A stretch of 64,000 nucleotides of DNA, taken from positions 1,245,001 to 1,309,000 of the forward strand of contig NC_080413.1 of the NCBI RefSeq assembly GCF_030265065.1, in the 5' to 3' direction. The position numbers and the translations under genes are program-made. Source of the stretch: Corythoichthys intestinalis. Taxonomy: Eukaryota > Chordata > Actinopteri > Syngnathiformes > Syngnathidae. How positions within the stretch are numbered: position 1 is the first letter of the stretch; every line of letters begins with the position of its first letter. This document shows, piece by piece, positions 46,796-57,199 of the stretch. Below the pieces are notes generated by a model. It had not been told where the DNA came from and made no database searches. It was given only the letters and a program-made list of their open reading frames with translations.

Positions 46796-47150
46796 CAATA
46801 TGTTTGCAAGCACCTTCAGTAGCACGCGAGAGGGAATAGCTAGCAATTTTTTTTGCTTCAGTGTAAAAAAAAAAAAAAAAATTGGGGGGCTTGGATGTAA
46901 AAAAAAAATTTTTTTTGTGGGCTTCGATGAGCGGAATTATGTGTTTGTTTGTTTTTTTGTGTGGTTTTTCGCTGCGACCTCAACTTTTTTTTTTTTGCTT
47001 CAGAATAAAAAAAAATGTCGCTTTGATGTAAAAGAACAAAATTTTTGCTTCGATGTAAAAAAAATTTATTGGGGGCTTGGATGTAAAAAAAATTTTTTTC
47101 AATATGTTTGCTAGCAACTTCAGTAGCACGAGAGAGGGAATAGCTAGCTC
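46796..47150. repeat. Local duplication of about 305 bp with T/A-rich low-complexity core
   Basis: The block AATATGTTTGCAAGCACCTT..GAGGGAATAGCTAGC occurs at 46796-46843 and again at 47100-47147. Between them are repeated TTCGATGTAAAAAA- and GGGCTTGGATGTAAAA-type units. Copy 1 of the C1q segment has the block once (about 37898-37950), so this arose after the segmental duplication. Confidence 0.6.
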
Positions 47151-47280
47151 CCACTTAATGAAATTGAAATTCATTAAGTCTGTCCTCTTTATTTTGTAGC
47201 ATTTCTCTCAGCTGTGCTATTTGCAAAGATCTACTTTTTTTCTGGTTCAGACTTCAGCTCCCCCTTGTTGCCATGTCGAT

Positions 47281-47785
47281 TAGAGTTGTCCGATAATGAC
47301 CTTTTAACTGGTATTGTCCAACTCCGAAAAAATCTGATACAGACATGCAGTCGTGGCTAATTGTGTTGTGATGCCCCACTGGATGCTTCAATCGTGATCA
47401 ATGGAACAACTTCAAGGTTGTCCAAATAAACATTCTGTGAAAAATAAGAGAGCAACTTCAACTGAAGTTATGGAAAAAGTGCCTATATTGCACTACTATA
47501 TTTAGTTTAATTCATTATTTTTCAATCATTTATTGTTCATTTAATTTTTGTACCATGAATTCAAATGATCTGCTCACATGACAAATCCAAAGCATCTTAG
47601 TTTGGAGACATCTAATGGTCAATAAGCATAACGGCTATGGTAAGCTGTGACCAGCCCTTGTACAAAGGTAGAAAGCTTCTGTATTCACTTTGAAGACAAC
47701 ATGCATATTGGACCAAAACCGATTTCATTTTTATCTGATATTGTTTTTAAAAACTTTTGTCGGCCGATAATATCGGACAACTGTA
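47281..47785. mobile_element. TIR element GTTGTCCGATAATG
   Basis: It starts TAGAGTTGTCCGATAATGAC and ends CGATAATATCGGACAACTG. The same element, split by the Harbinger insertion, is at 38105-38199 plus 40186-40538. It was therefore present before the C1q duplication. No clear target duplication was read. Confidence 0.55.
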
Positions 47786-48245
47786 AAGTCAGTGTAAACA
47801 GCCCAGGGCATTGGGAGGGTTTGGCGTTTGATAAATGCCCACGCAGGACCTCATTCAATTTTTCTGTCCTTGGATAGGCTGGTCAGAGCAAACCCAGTCG
47901 ATTTTTTGAGCAATACATTCATAATATGTAATAATAATTTGTTATTGGTAATATTGCATAGCATCAGTATATCGAGGACGACAAAGACCATCCCAACCAA
48001 CCCCTGAAACACCCTTAAATGAACAAGAAGTGACCCTCGAAATGCCCCCAAATCAACAGGAAGTTAATTACCTGCCAAAGCAAAGCTACCATTGAAATTT
48101 CTCCAAAAAATTGGCTTTTCTTTTTCTAATAAACCCCAGCCCAATACCCCTTTTTACGGCTTTATTCTACCAATGGGGACATCTCCCATCGTGAAAATCT
48201 TATTTTTGAAATGTAATGTTATTATAACTTAATGATTTCATCTTG
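47786..48245. other. Unassigned intergenic sequence
   Basis: No exon, domain or repeat end was recognised here. The open frames are short. Confidence 0.35.
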
Positions 48246-48800
48246 GCTGACAACCTCCTTCCTTCAGTGAGAGCCCTGAAGATGGGTCTTCCAGCATGAC
48301 AACGACCCAAAGCACACAGCCAAGGCAACTAAAGAGTGGCTCCGTAAGAAGCATCTTAAGGTCCCCGAGTGGCCTAGCCAGTCACCAGATCTGAACCCGA
48401 TAGAAAATCTATGGAGGGAGCCGAACGTCCGTGTTGCCCGGCAGCAGCCCCGAAACCTGAAGGCTCTGGAGAAGATCAGCATGGAGGAGTGGGCCAAAAT
48501 CCCTGCTGCAGTGTGTGCAAACCTTGTCAAGGACTACAGGAAACATTTGGTATCTGTAATAGCAAACAAAGGTTTCTGTACCAAATATTAAGTTCGATTT
48601 TTGTGATGTATCAAATACTTATTTCATGCAATTAAATGCAAATTTATTATTTAAAAATCATGATTTTCTGTTTTTTTGTGTTAGATTCTGTCCCTCACAG
48701 TTAAAGAGAACTTATGATAAGAATCACAGACCTCTACATGCTTTGCAAGTGGGAAAACCAGCAAAATCGGCAGTGTATCAAATACTTGTCCTCCCCACTG
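48246..48800 (+). mobile_element. 5'-truncated Tc1-like transposon
   Basis: Coding remains on the plus strand include [14 protein letters not shown] (with a gap just upstream), [27 protein letters not shown] and, out of frame, [20 protein letters not shown] and [10 protein letters not shown]. It ends TACTTGTCCTCCCCACTG before TA. The right TIR matches the 80-bp hairpin at 40682. It is broken and cannot encode transposase. Confidence 0.8.
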
Positions 48801-49531
48801 TAGACATATTGTTCTATCAAACACAACAGTTCTTTTGGCAGAAACTGCTTTTTCAGCCTTGTGTTTTCCGGCACATATATTTCCATTTAGCCACTTGAAC
48901 ATGTACAGTATCTGTTCATTTCACATAGTTGCAACTAATCATTCTCTGTTCTCGTCACTGTGTGTTTTTATCTACAAAACTGCTCGCGTAAAAGGACTTT
49001 TTCTTCCATTGTTTTGTCTAGGTATGGGCCAGCACTCGGTTGGCGCCTGGATTTTTCCACTGTTTGTTACGAAAAGTACAAACGGTATGATTTCGAAGGT
49101 CGAGGCACTTCTGCTCGAGACGTCTCGGTGGAATGTCCTGGCTAGCCAGCGTTTTTCTTATCTTTCCTTCATAAATGTATATATCTATGATCAATCGGGT
49201 CTGATCACGTCATTTTCAAAGTATCGGAATCGGCAAAAAAATACCGGACATGCCTTTTTTAAATATATATATATATTTTAATTTAATAGTTTTCTAATTG
49301 TATTTAACGTTACAGACAAAATGTCTTACACTCATCCAGAGTCTTTAGTTTTGGCTTCAAGTAGGGCTATCAAATTTATCGTGTTAACGGCAGTAATTAA
49401 TTTTTTAAAATTAATCACGTTAAAATATTTAACGCAATTACCGCATGCAGTGCAAGACCCACTCACGCATTGCCACATTCAATCTATAATGGCGCCGTTT
49501 TACCGATACATAGAGCTAAAAGGCAGCGTAA

Positions 49532-50946
49532 AAATTGTTCAAAATGCTGCTGCTCGATTTTTAACAGATACACCTAGACGTGAACAAAGGCTACGTTCAT
49601 ACTACAGGTCTTAATGCACGAATCCGTTTTTTTGGCGTGCCCGTTCAGACTGCCTTTATCCATTGAGACCGTTCAAATATTACGCATGCGCACTAATTCG
49701 CAGTCGGACACGCGCTAAGCAAGAAGACCCGCATGCGCAGAAGCATCAAAACAAATGACAGACGTCCTCCGTCATTCCAGGGATATCATATTTTGCTTTT
49801 CAAAAGGTGGACACAAATAACAGACATAAATAGTCCCCGTTTAGGCTTATATTCAAAGTTTATATGGATCGATAGCATGCACGCACTGTCCGTGCACGTC
49901 ACACACACATACGGGCAGTTTGTCCCGACTTGGCCGTGGAGGCAATGTTGAAATATTGCTCACTTGGAAGAGAGAGAAAACTGAGCATTCTCAGGCTTAT
50001 CCTCAACCCATTTTTATTTTTTATGACTGTTGTCAAGCGCAGCCCTTCCCCAAAAGCTAATAACGCACAGGTGCATCGCTACGGTAACGACTCTCTCGCT
50101 ATTTGATGACGTAATTGCTGCATTAAATCCGATTTGCGGGACTGGACAGTACAGACCGCCGAGACAGTCTGGAAAAATGTGGCCCAGATCGGATTTAGAC
50201 CACATACGAAAGTGACCCAGATCGGATTTGAAATGGTCCCGTTCTATGCGACTTGTCACGTTCAGACCGTCAAGTTAATGCCTCACTCGAGTCGGAAAAA
50301 CACGAAAAAATCGGATTCGTGCATTAAGACCTGTAGTATGAACGTAGCCATATTACCCCCGTGCTATCATCGCTCCACTGGCTTCCAGTCCATTTTAGAA
50401 TTGATTTCAAACTTTTACTGTTTGTTTTTAATTCTATTAATGGCCAGGCTCCTTCTTACTTATCAGAAATTTTAACCATCCGTAACTCTGGCAGGAGTCT
50501 TCGCTCTACCGCCCAACTTCATTTGCAAGTCCCAAGGTCCAAACTCAAACAGTGGGGAGACCGATCTTTTGCGGTTGCTGCACCCAGGTTATGGAATAGT
50601 CTTCCCCCTGAAATCCGCACCACTACAAATTTGGGCCTTTTTAAATCTCGTTTAAAGGCACACCTTTTTAGACTCGCCTTTCCCCAAGATTAGTTTAGCC
50701 TGGTTCTATTTCTATAGGGTTTTTAATGTTTTCGGATTTTATCAGTTTTATTGCTTTATTTGCTGTCTGACTTTAATCGTGACGCGTTGCTTCGTTTCTT
50801 TTTTCTTTTTTTTCTTCCTAATGTTATTGTATAATACTTTCTTGCCTTTTATTTACTATGTGCCATGTTTGTTTTTGTTGTAAAGCACTTTGGGACCTTT
50901 CGGGTTTTGTAAAGGGCTATATGAATACATTTGATTTGATTTGATA
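49532..50946 (+). mobile_element. L2-type LINE 3' end, interrupted
   Basis: The plus strand reads IVQNAAARFLTDTPRREQ, then after an insertion LHWLPVHFRIDFKLLLFVFN, GQAPSYLSEILT, RSLRSTAQLHLQVPRSKLKQ, AAPRLWNSLPPEIR and FKSRLKAHLFRLAF. This is the usual C-terminal end of fish L2-clade reverse transcriptase proteins. It ends GTAAAGGGCTATATGAATAC and a TTTGATTTGAT tail. Truncated at 5' and interrupted by 49589-50349. Confidence 0.78.
49589..50349. mobile_element. TIR element GGCTACGTTCATACTACAGG
   Basis: A 761-bp insertion with long inverted ends: GGCTACGTTCATACTACAGG then TCTTAATGCACGAATCCG, mirrored by CGGATTCGTGCATTAAGACC and TGTAGTATGAACGTAGCC. It splits the L2 reading frame. No target duplication was clear, so the superfamily is open. 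A frame inside shows no domain. Confidence 0.68.
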
Positions 50947-51600
50947 ACGAGTAGAGTGAATTTTGGCAGTCTTTGGAGCCTTTTTTAAATTGGTTAAAGC
51001 CTTACAATCCCTCTCTCAACAATTTGAAATATCGTGGGAAGCAATGTGGGGAGGAAAGATAGTAGATGATCTTTTTCTTAACACCCTATGTTATTTCCCA
51101 ACGCAGAGAAGATATATCAATTGGTGCCGCTACACACAGTCAAGGTTGCACTTCCCATCATGCATTTGGGCAGAACAGTTAAATGGCTACAGTATCATTT
51201 ACTGAAAGCTCAACAAATACACTAGATGGCAATATTTAGTCACAATATACAAAGGCACATTTATCCTTTAAGAATTACAAGTCGTTCTATCCGTGGATCC
51301 CTATCACAGAATGAATGTTAATAATGTAAATGCCATTTGAGGATTTATTGTCATAATGAACAAATACAGTACTTATGTACTGTATGTTGAATGTATATAT
51401 TCGTCCGAGTTTTATTCATTTTTTTCTTAATGCATTGCCAAAATGTATATGATCGGGAAAAATTATCGGGAATGATTGGAATTGAATTGGGAGCAAAAAA
51501 AAAAAGCAATCGGATCGGGAAATATTGGAATCGGCAGATACTCAAACTAAAACGATCGGGATCGGATCGGGAGCAAAAATACATGATCGGAACAACCCTA

Positions 51601-51861
51601 ATGGTGATTATAACTTTCTTTTTGTTCCGGAATATTGTGTTGTCATCTGTTTGTTAAGAGAATTAAAAAAAAACTGTAAAAAGAAAAAAAAAAACGACTT
51701 TTTTTCCCCTTCAGTACACAACCAAGTGCTTGAGGCAGTTAAGGGAACATTGGAAGAGGTTAGGGGTAGGATTTTGGCTAGGTTAGCTTTGTGATGACAT
51801 CGACACACATCCACACGCGTCAAATTTGAAGGTTTTTATTTCTCGGCTCGAAGTTCGGAGA
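51601..51861. other. 3' flank of C1q gene 3
   Basis: AT-rich sequence with A runs. It includes AATAAA on the minus strand at 51840-51835, 22 nt past the stop of the C1q gene at 51862-53974, its probable polyadenylation signal. Confidence 0.45.
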
Positions 51862-53974
51862 CTAGGGGAGGGGGCTGATGAGGAAGCCGCTGAAGGTGGT
51901 GAGTCGGCTCTGGTCGTACGCGACCTGGTTGGCCCACAGGGTGACCGACAGCTTATCCCCGGCGTTCAGTTCCAGTGCCATGCTGTTGGTGGCGCTGCTG
52001 AATTTGTTCTTGTTGTCGTAGATGGCGAACATGTTGACGCCTTCCTTCATCACGGCGGCATTGAAACCGCCGTCCGACGAGGAGGCGCCGGTGAGGGTGA
52101 CGAAGTAGAGACCCTTGACGGGGGCCGTGAAGATGCCTACGGAAGACGAGCGCCGGCGTGACTCCGAGACGACAGAAGGAGGACTCGGTTTTGCGGCGTC
52201 CTACCCGTGTTGGCGTCGTAGCCGCCCCCCAGGTTGGTCACCACTCGTTTGAACACTAGCGTGGTGGGCGAGTCGAAGGGGCCGTAGTTTTCCTGTTGAT
52301 CGTTGTCGGCCTTCAGCGCCACTGCGAACGCCACCTGCTGGCCACCTGCTGCAAGTGCGTCGGGACACAATTGCTCCAGTGGTTATGTTAGCCCTTTTGA
52401 CGGGGAGCGATAGCTCCACTGGACTACTTTTAACCCTTTGAAGGGCAAGTGACTATTTTTGATCATTAAATAAAAATGGAAATATTCGTATTTATTATTG
52501 ATTAGTAAATGGTTATTAAAAACAAAAGTAGATGTAGTAGTAGTAGTATTTCACTCGTTGGCTGCCATTGATGGCAATAGACGTCCAATCCATTTGAGAC
52601 TGTGTAGTCCAATTGGATTGACAATCTTAACTCTAAAACTATACATTTCCTAAATGTAAATCTTAAATCTAAATCTTGAAACGGGTGAAACTAAATTTTT
52701 AGCTAATATGCAAAAACAGTCTGAGCTGCTTCAGCTTTGATTCTTTTACTTCTGGTCACCAGTCATGTGAATTTGCATGTTAGCTAAATATTTAGTTTCA
52801 CCCGCTTCAAGATTTAGGATTTGATCTGCATCTAGGATATATATTTAAGATTTAAATTTAAGATATCTATTTTAATTGAAGATTTAAATTTAAGATATCT
52901 ATTTTAATTGAAGATTTAGACTTACGATTTATATTTAGCATTTAAGATTTAGATTTATCATTTAGATCAAGGACTTATATTTAACATTTAGATCTAAGAT
53001 AAATATAAATCTTAAATATAAATCACAAATTTAAATCTTATGTAAGGATTTATCTTTAAGATTTTTATTTTTAACATTTAAATATAAGATATATAACATT
53101 TAGATTTATATTTAAGATTGAAATTTAACATTTAGAAATCTAAGATTTATATTTACGATTTATTTATATTTCACATTTAGATTAAGGATTTATATTTAAC
53201 ATTTAGATTTAAGATATGTGTGTTAGATTTATATTTTTGATTTATATTTAACATCTAAATGTAACATTTAGATTTCAGATCTATATTTCGGAATCATCTT
53301 TAAGGTTTAAATTTATCATTTAGATTAAGGACTTATATTGAATATTTAGATTTAAGATACATAAGATTTATATTTATATTTAAGTTTTAGATCTAGGATT
53401 TATCTTTAAGATTTAGATTGACTTATATTTAACATTTAGATTTAATAAATATATAAGATTTAGATTTATATTGAAATTTAACATTTAGAAATCTATAAGA
53501 TTTATATTTATGATTTATATTCAACATTTAGATTAAGGATTTATAACATTAAAATTTAAGATATGTATGTAAGATTTATATTTATATTTAACATTTAGAA
53601 TAAAGATTTAGATTTAAATTAAATTCTGGTTTTAAACAAATTAAGTCTAATAATCATTTAAAAATAAATATTTAAGTTGCCAAATAATGTTCAAAAAAGT
53701 GGCAAAAGTTTTCACACCAAATTTGAAACACTGTGTGGCGCTAAACGTGAGAAAATGTCGTGTGCCGCTTTACAAACGGCGCCCAATTCGTCAATGGCAC
53801 TGAAACACGATCATTCAACGCCAGCCATCAGAGTTCAAATGTATTTGACGTCTATTACTGTCACTTGTGGCAACGGAGATGAAAACTACACGTGTACTCA
53901 CTCGTGACTTGTTGAGCCCACAGTGCGACCGGGCCGCATAGCAGCAACACACCAATCACCCACTGGTACGCCAT
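51862..53974 (-). CDS. Secreted C1q-domain protein, divergent third copy (3 exons, 163 aa)
   Basis: Minus-strand exons are 53974-53902, 52348-52205 and 52136-51862, with GT-AG junctions and phase-1 introns as in the other two genes (492 nt in all). The signal peptide is MAYQWVIGVLLLCGPVALWA, cut near Ala20. Exon 1 is only 24 codons, so the coiled-coil segment of its neighbours is absent. The C1q domain begins almost at once: QQVAFAVALKADNDQQENYG, PTTLVFKRVVTNLGGGYDAN, TGIFTAPVKGLYFVTLTG, MKEGVNMFAIYDNKNK, NAGDKLSVTLWANQVAYDQS, RLTTFSGFLISPLP. A TATA-like TTTAAGTA lies at 54029-54022, about 50 nt upstream of the ATG. It is an older paralog of the two 192-aa genes. Whether it assembles as a trimer alone or with them is unknown. 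Confidence 0.87.
52480..53645. repeat. AT-rich degenerate array of ATTTAGATTTAAGAT-like units
   Basis: About 1 kb (densest 52800-53620) consists of variants of TTTAGATTTAAGATATATAT, TTTATATTTAACATTTAGAT and ATTTAAGATTTAGATTTA, with no fixed period. It fills most of intron 1 of the third C1q gene. One copy of the GACGTCCAATCC repeat precedes it (52556-52615). Confidence 0.7.
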
Positions 53975-54021
53975 CTTCAGATGTGCTAGCGTTCTGCCGG
54001 GCGCCTTGCTTGCAGTGGTCC

Positions 54022-54029
54022 TACTTAAA
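54022..54029 (-). promoter_or_regulatory. TATA-like box of C1q gene 3
   Basis: On the minus strand TTTAAGTA lies 48-55 nt upstream of the ATG at 53974, inside a GC-richer promoter-like stretch (GGCGGGCCTTTAAGTAGGAC). Confidence 0.4.
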
Positions 54030-54039
54030 GGCCCGCCAT

Positions 54040-54662
54040 AGCGTCGACGCCCTCCGACGGAGGGACAAATATTTGCCAGGTAAACGACCAAATATCTGTC
54101 AGGGACGATGTCACGTAACGCGACACGTCCCTCAAATTCTAAAGGGCACGTCGCTAGCAAGGACACGGACGGGCGGGCGACCACGGCCGCTAGCGTTGCG
54201 GAAAGCGGGTCGGCTTCCAAAATGGCTGCCATTGAATGACTTCATTTGCCTGTTTTACCTGTTCTTTGATGAAGACAAAATGAGATGGAAAGACATTTCT
54301 TATTTGACACCACAGGTGTCAATGAAGCGACGCCCGCGCGGTTTTGCGTGGCTGACAAAAAATCATTTGCATTCATTTCATATTTCTTGCTCAAAAACCA
54401 AAAAAATCAATTACATTAATTAATCAATTACAGATAGTCATCTGTTTCCTGCTATCATTGATGTTTGCTTTGAGAAGCAAAAAGCTACAGTACCATACAA
54501 AATTTGACAAAAATACTTTCCATTCATATCCAGTGGCCTTGTCCCCATTCATTTTAATGGTAAAAAAAACAAAATCTCTCCTATTGATTTTCAACCATCT
54601 GCAAAAATCTACATTGGCGCACTCACAAAAATAACTCGACAGGTAGTTATGGTTTTTACTAG
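54040..54662. other. Intergenic sequence upstream of C1q gene 3
   Basis: The first 200 bases are GC-richer (GACGCCCTCCGACGGAGGGA is a short hairpin) and may hold promoter elements. The rest is unremarkable AT-rich DNA. No gene was recognised. Confidence 0.35.
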
Positions 54663-54868
54663 CCTGAGGGTGCCAACGCTTTTGTCCGGCCCATTGTTGG
54701 AGCTTTGTGTCAAATTATAATGATTAACTTTTTTCCCTTCTCTTTTGTGTTTTTTCATTGCAAGTAAAATAAATGAACCGAAGCATTTGGAATTGCAATC
54801 ATTTTCTGGGAGAAATTAAGCATTCCCGGACAGAATTGCAGGGGTGCCAATACTTTTGGCCAGCACTG
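54663..54868 (+). mobile_element. Tc1-like terminal fragment
   Basis: CCTGAGGGTGCCAACGCTTT to GGTGCCAATACTTTTGGCCA ending GCACTG before TA. It is the right end only, with no coding region. A related scrap is at 12490. Confidence 0.6.
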
Positions 54869-55330
54869 TACATTGATGCCAATAAGGCCTTTGCGCATCC
54901 ATGCCATTGACACTCATGTACGTCTATTCCATTGACAGCAATATACTGGGATGCTATTGATTACCATGCATGTCGGATCCCATTGACAGTCATTTATGTC
55001 AATTCCACGGACAGTAAGTGACCCATTATAATTTATCTGAGTTTGCTCTACATCAGGGGTCCCCAAACTACGCCTGCGGCCATATTTGGTCCAGCCTCCT
55101 GAACAAAAAAAAAAACAAAAGTTTCCCCCCCCCCCCCCCCCCCAATAGTGTTATTTATTTCCTGGCTTTTTTTGTGAAGAACCCAGAGAGGGTTATTTGG
55201 TTATTATCTGTTTAATTAATAGTGTTATTATTATTATATATTATTATTTTTATTTTATTTACTTTTGTTCCGTGAAGAATTCAGAAAGGGTTATTTGATT
55301 ATTGCTTTCTGAAAAACAATAAATTTTTAC

Positions 55331-55927
55331 TAGGGCTGTCAAAATTATCGCGTTAAATTTTTTAATTAATCACTTTAAAATATTTGACGCAATTAACGCA
55401 CATGCCCGGCTCAAACAGATTAAAATGACAGCACAGTGCAATGTCCACTTGTTACTTGCGTTTTTTGGAGTTTTGTCGCCCTCTGCTGGCACATGGGTGT
55501 GACTGATTTTATGGGCTTAAGCACCCATGATCATTGTGTAATTATTGACATCAACAATGGCGGGCTACTAGTTTATTTTTTGATAGAAAATTTTACAAAT
55601 TTTATTCAAACTAAAACCTTAAGAGGGGTTTTAATATCAAATTTCTATAACTTGTAGTAACATTTATCTTTTAAGAACTACACGTCTTTCTATCCATGGA
55701 TCGCTTTAAGAGAATGTTAATAATGTTATGTAATGGCCTTCTTCTCTTGTATTTCTTTTCTTCTGTCCCCCCATAATCCCTTCCTGTTCGCTGCTTTGTC
55801 ATAATAAAAAGGTATTTTGAATGATCACAATGGGAGTATGTCAGACTCTCAATGTGAAACATTAAAACTGTTCAGAATCTGGGCACTTAGACTTCCATTC
55901 TCTGTGTCAAACAGCTGAACAGGACAG

Positions 55928-55965
<38 letters not shown>

Positions 55966-56195
55966 TTAATAATGTTAATGCCATCTTGTGGATTTATTGT
56001 CATAATAAACAAATACAGTACTTATGTACCGTATGTTGAATGTATATATCCATTTTGTGTTTTATCTTTCCATTCCAACAATTTACAGAAAATATGGCAT
56101 ATTTTAGAGATGGTTTGAATTGTGATTAATTACGATTAATTATTTTTTATGCTGTAATTAACTCGATTAAAAAATGTTATCGTTTGCCAGCCCTA
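55331..56195. mobile_element. hAT-type MITE, TIR TAGGGCTGTCAAA, with a retroposed insert
   Basis: Flanked by exact 8-bp duplications ATTTTTAC (55323-55330, 56196-56203). It is longer than its relatives because of the poly(A)-tailed insertion at 55729-55961. It was inserted into the hAT element 55054-56317. Confidence 0.8.
55729..55961 (+). mobile_element. Poly(A)-tailed retroposed sequence
   Basis: About 200 bases followed by roughly 30 A residues, bounded by a duplication of about 16 bp, AATGTTAATAATGTTA (55713-55728 and 55962-55977). This is the mark of LINE-driven retroposition. The body contains ATAATAAAAAGG but no reading frame, so it could be the 3' end of an mRNA or a SINE. Its source is unknown. 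Confidence 0.65.
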
Positions 56196-56329
56196 ATTTT
56201 TACATTTAGGCACTCCTGCAATTGTCACACCTTTTTGGTTACAAACTGACCCCGGCCCCCTATTAGAGAAGAAAAAAAGTTATGTGGCCCTCACAGGAAA
56301 AAGTTTGGGGACCCCTGCTCTACATGATA

Positions 56330-57199
56330 AAATGTCTGAGTGAGTGCTCGTCCGAGACTGGTGATTCCATACTTTTTGCTCGGGGTTATATTATCTCCAT
56401 TTTCTTTTCATGGCATTTCTTCCTAGCCAGAACCGTTTGACGCACCGATGCCGTTTACACGCCAAAATGAGCGGAACTCTGCCAACCTCTTGGCAAATAT
56501 GTGGTTAATGGTTATGATGTGAGTTTTGCAATTGGGAGATAACTGAATATTTCCACATTTGATTCAAAAAGTGAACTTCGTTCGCAAACATTGGATATCA
56601 AATTTTTGAGTTTATTCAACTCGGATCTCGGCTTCAAAATGAGGCCAGCGCAAATAATGACATTTGAACCAAAGGAGAGTGTGCAGTTGTTTATTCAACG
56701 AGTGTAGTTGCTCAAAGACACAATCCGGATTTAAGTCATTGCCATCATGGCCTTCGTAAGACGAGGCTTAATTCCTTGGCTGCCATTGACGGGGTCATTT
56801 CAATTCACGGCAGAAAAATGAAAAGACCTTTCCTTGACCCTAGCAACATGGTCGCCCTGAGTCCCATCAAAGTCAATGCGTTGACATTCGTATCAAGTCA
56901 TAACTAGCTTAGGCCTCAACTCCTTTTTAAAAGATTGTTTCTGCTATTTACCATAGATGACCAATCCAGTTCTGCCACCCTCCCGTTTCAATTGAAATGG
57001 ACGTCCATTAGGGGTAAAGTCACAGCCTGGAAGAACGCCGATTGGGCTTCCCTCAGAGTCTTCTTGTGAAGGGCTCCGTTTTTTGCCGGCCATCTTGGGT
57101 AGGGCGACCGGCGTTCTCGGAAAGTAGATGTTATGCAGCACGGGCACGTTATTTCTTAGTACTCCCCGTTACCCAGTTTTAAAACTAGTACGCGAGAGC
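56330..57199 (-). other. Intergenic DNA and probable 3' UTR of the zbtb1-like gene
   Basis: AATAAA on the minus strand at 56695-56690 lies about 505 nt after the zbtb1 stop and is its most likely polyadenylation signal. Two copies of the GACGTCCAATCC-type repeat (near 56770 and 56960-57010) lie in the interval. No other gene was seen. Confidence 0.4.

Larger units (their letters stand above)
41261..47723. repeat. Right unit of the tandem segmental duplication (C1q gene copy 2)
   Basis: Homologous to 35413-40538. It is longer because its second gene intron gained a hAT-like MITE (42333-43308), a Tc1-like element with a hAT inside (43709-45528) and a retroposon tail (45529-45668). The upstream region also has a local duplication of about 305 bp (46796-47150). 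Confidence 0.75.
49185..51600. mobile_element. 'GATCGGGATCGG' hAT-like repeat split by an L2 LINE
   Basis: The left part begins ATGATCAATCGGGTCTGATC and continues through TAGGGCTATCAAATTTATCG. The right part resumes at AACGAGTAGAGTGAATTTTG and ends GATCGGAACAACCCTA. Comparison with 42333-43308 shows that the material between, about 1.4 kb, is a later LINE insertion. Confidence 0.55.
55054..56317. mobile_element. hAT-type element, TIR CAGGGGTCCCCAAACT, hosting two later insertions
   Basis: CAGGGGTCCCCAAACTACGC at the left and AAGTTTGGGGACCCCTG at the right, with exact 8-bp duplications CTCTACAT (55046-55053 and 56318-56325). A C run (about 55125-55143) lies near the left end. It is interrupted by the MITE 55331-56195. 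No transposase remains. Confidence 0.82.
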
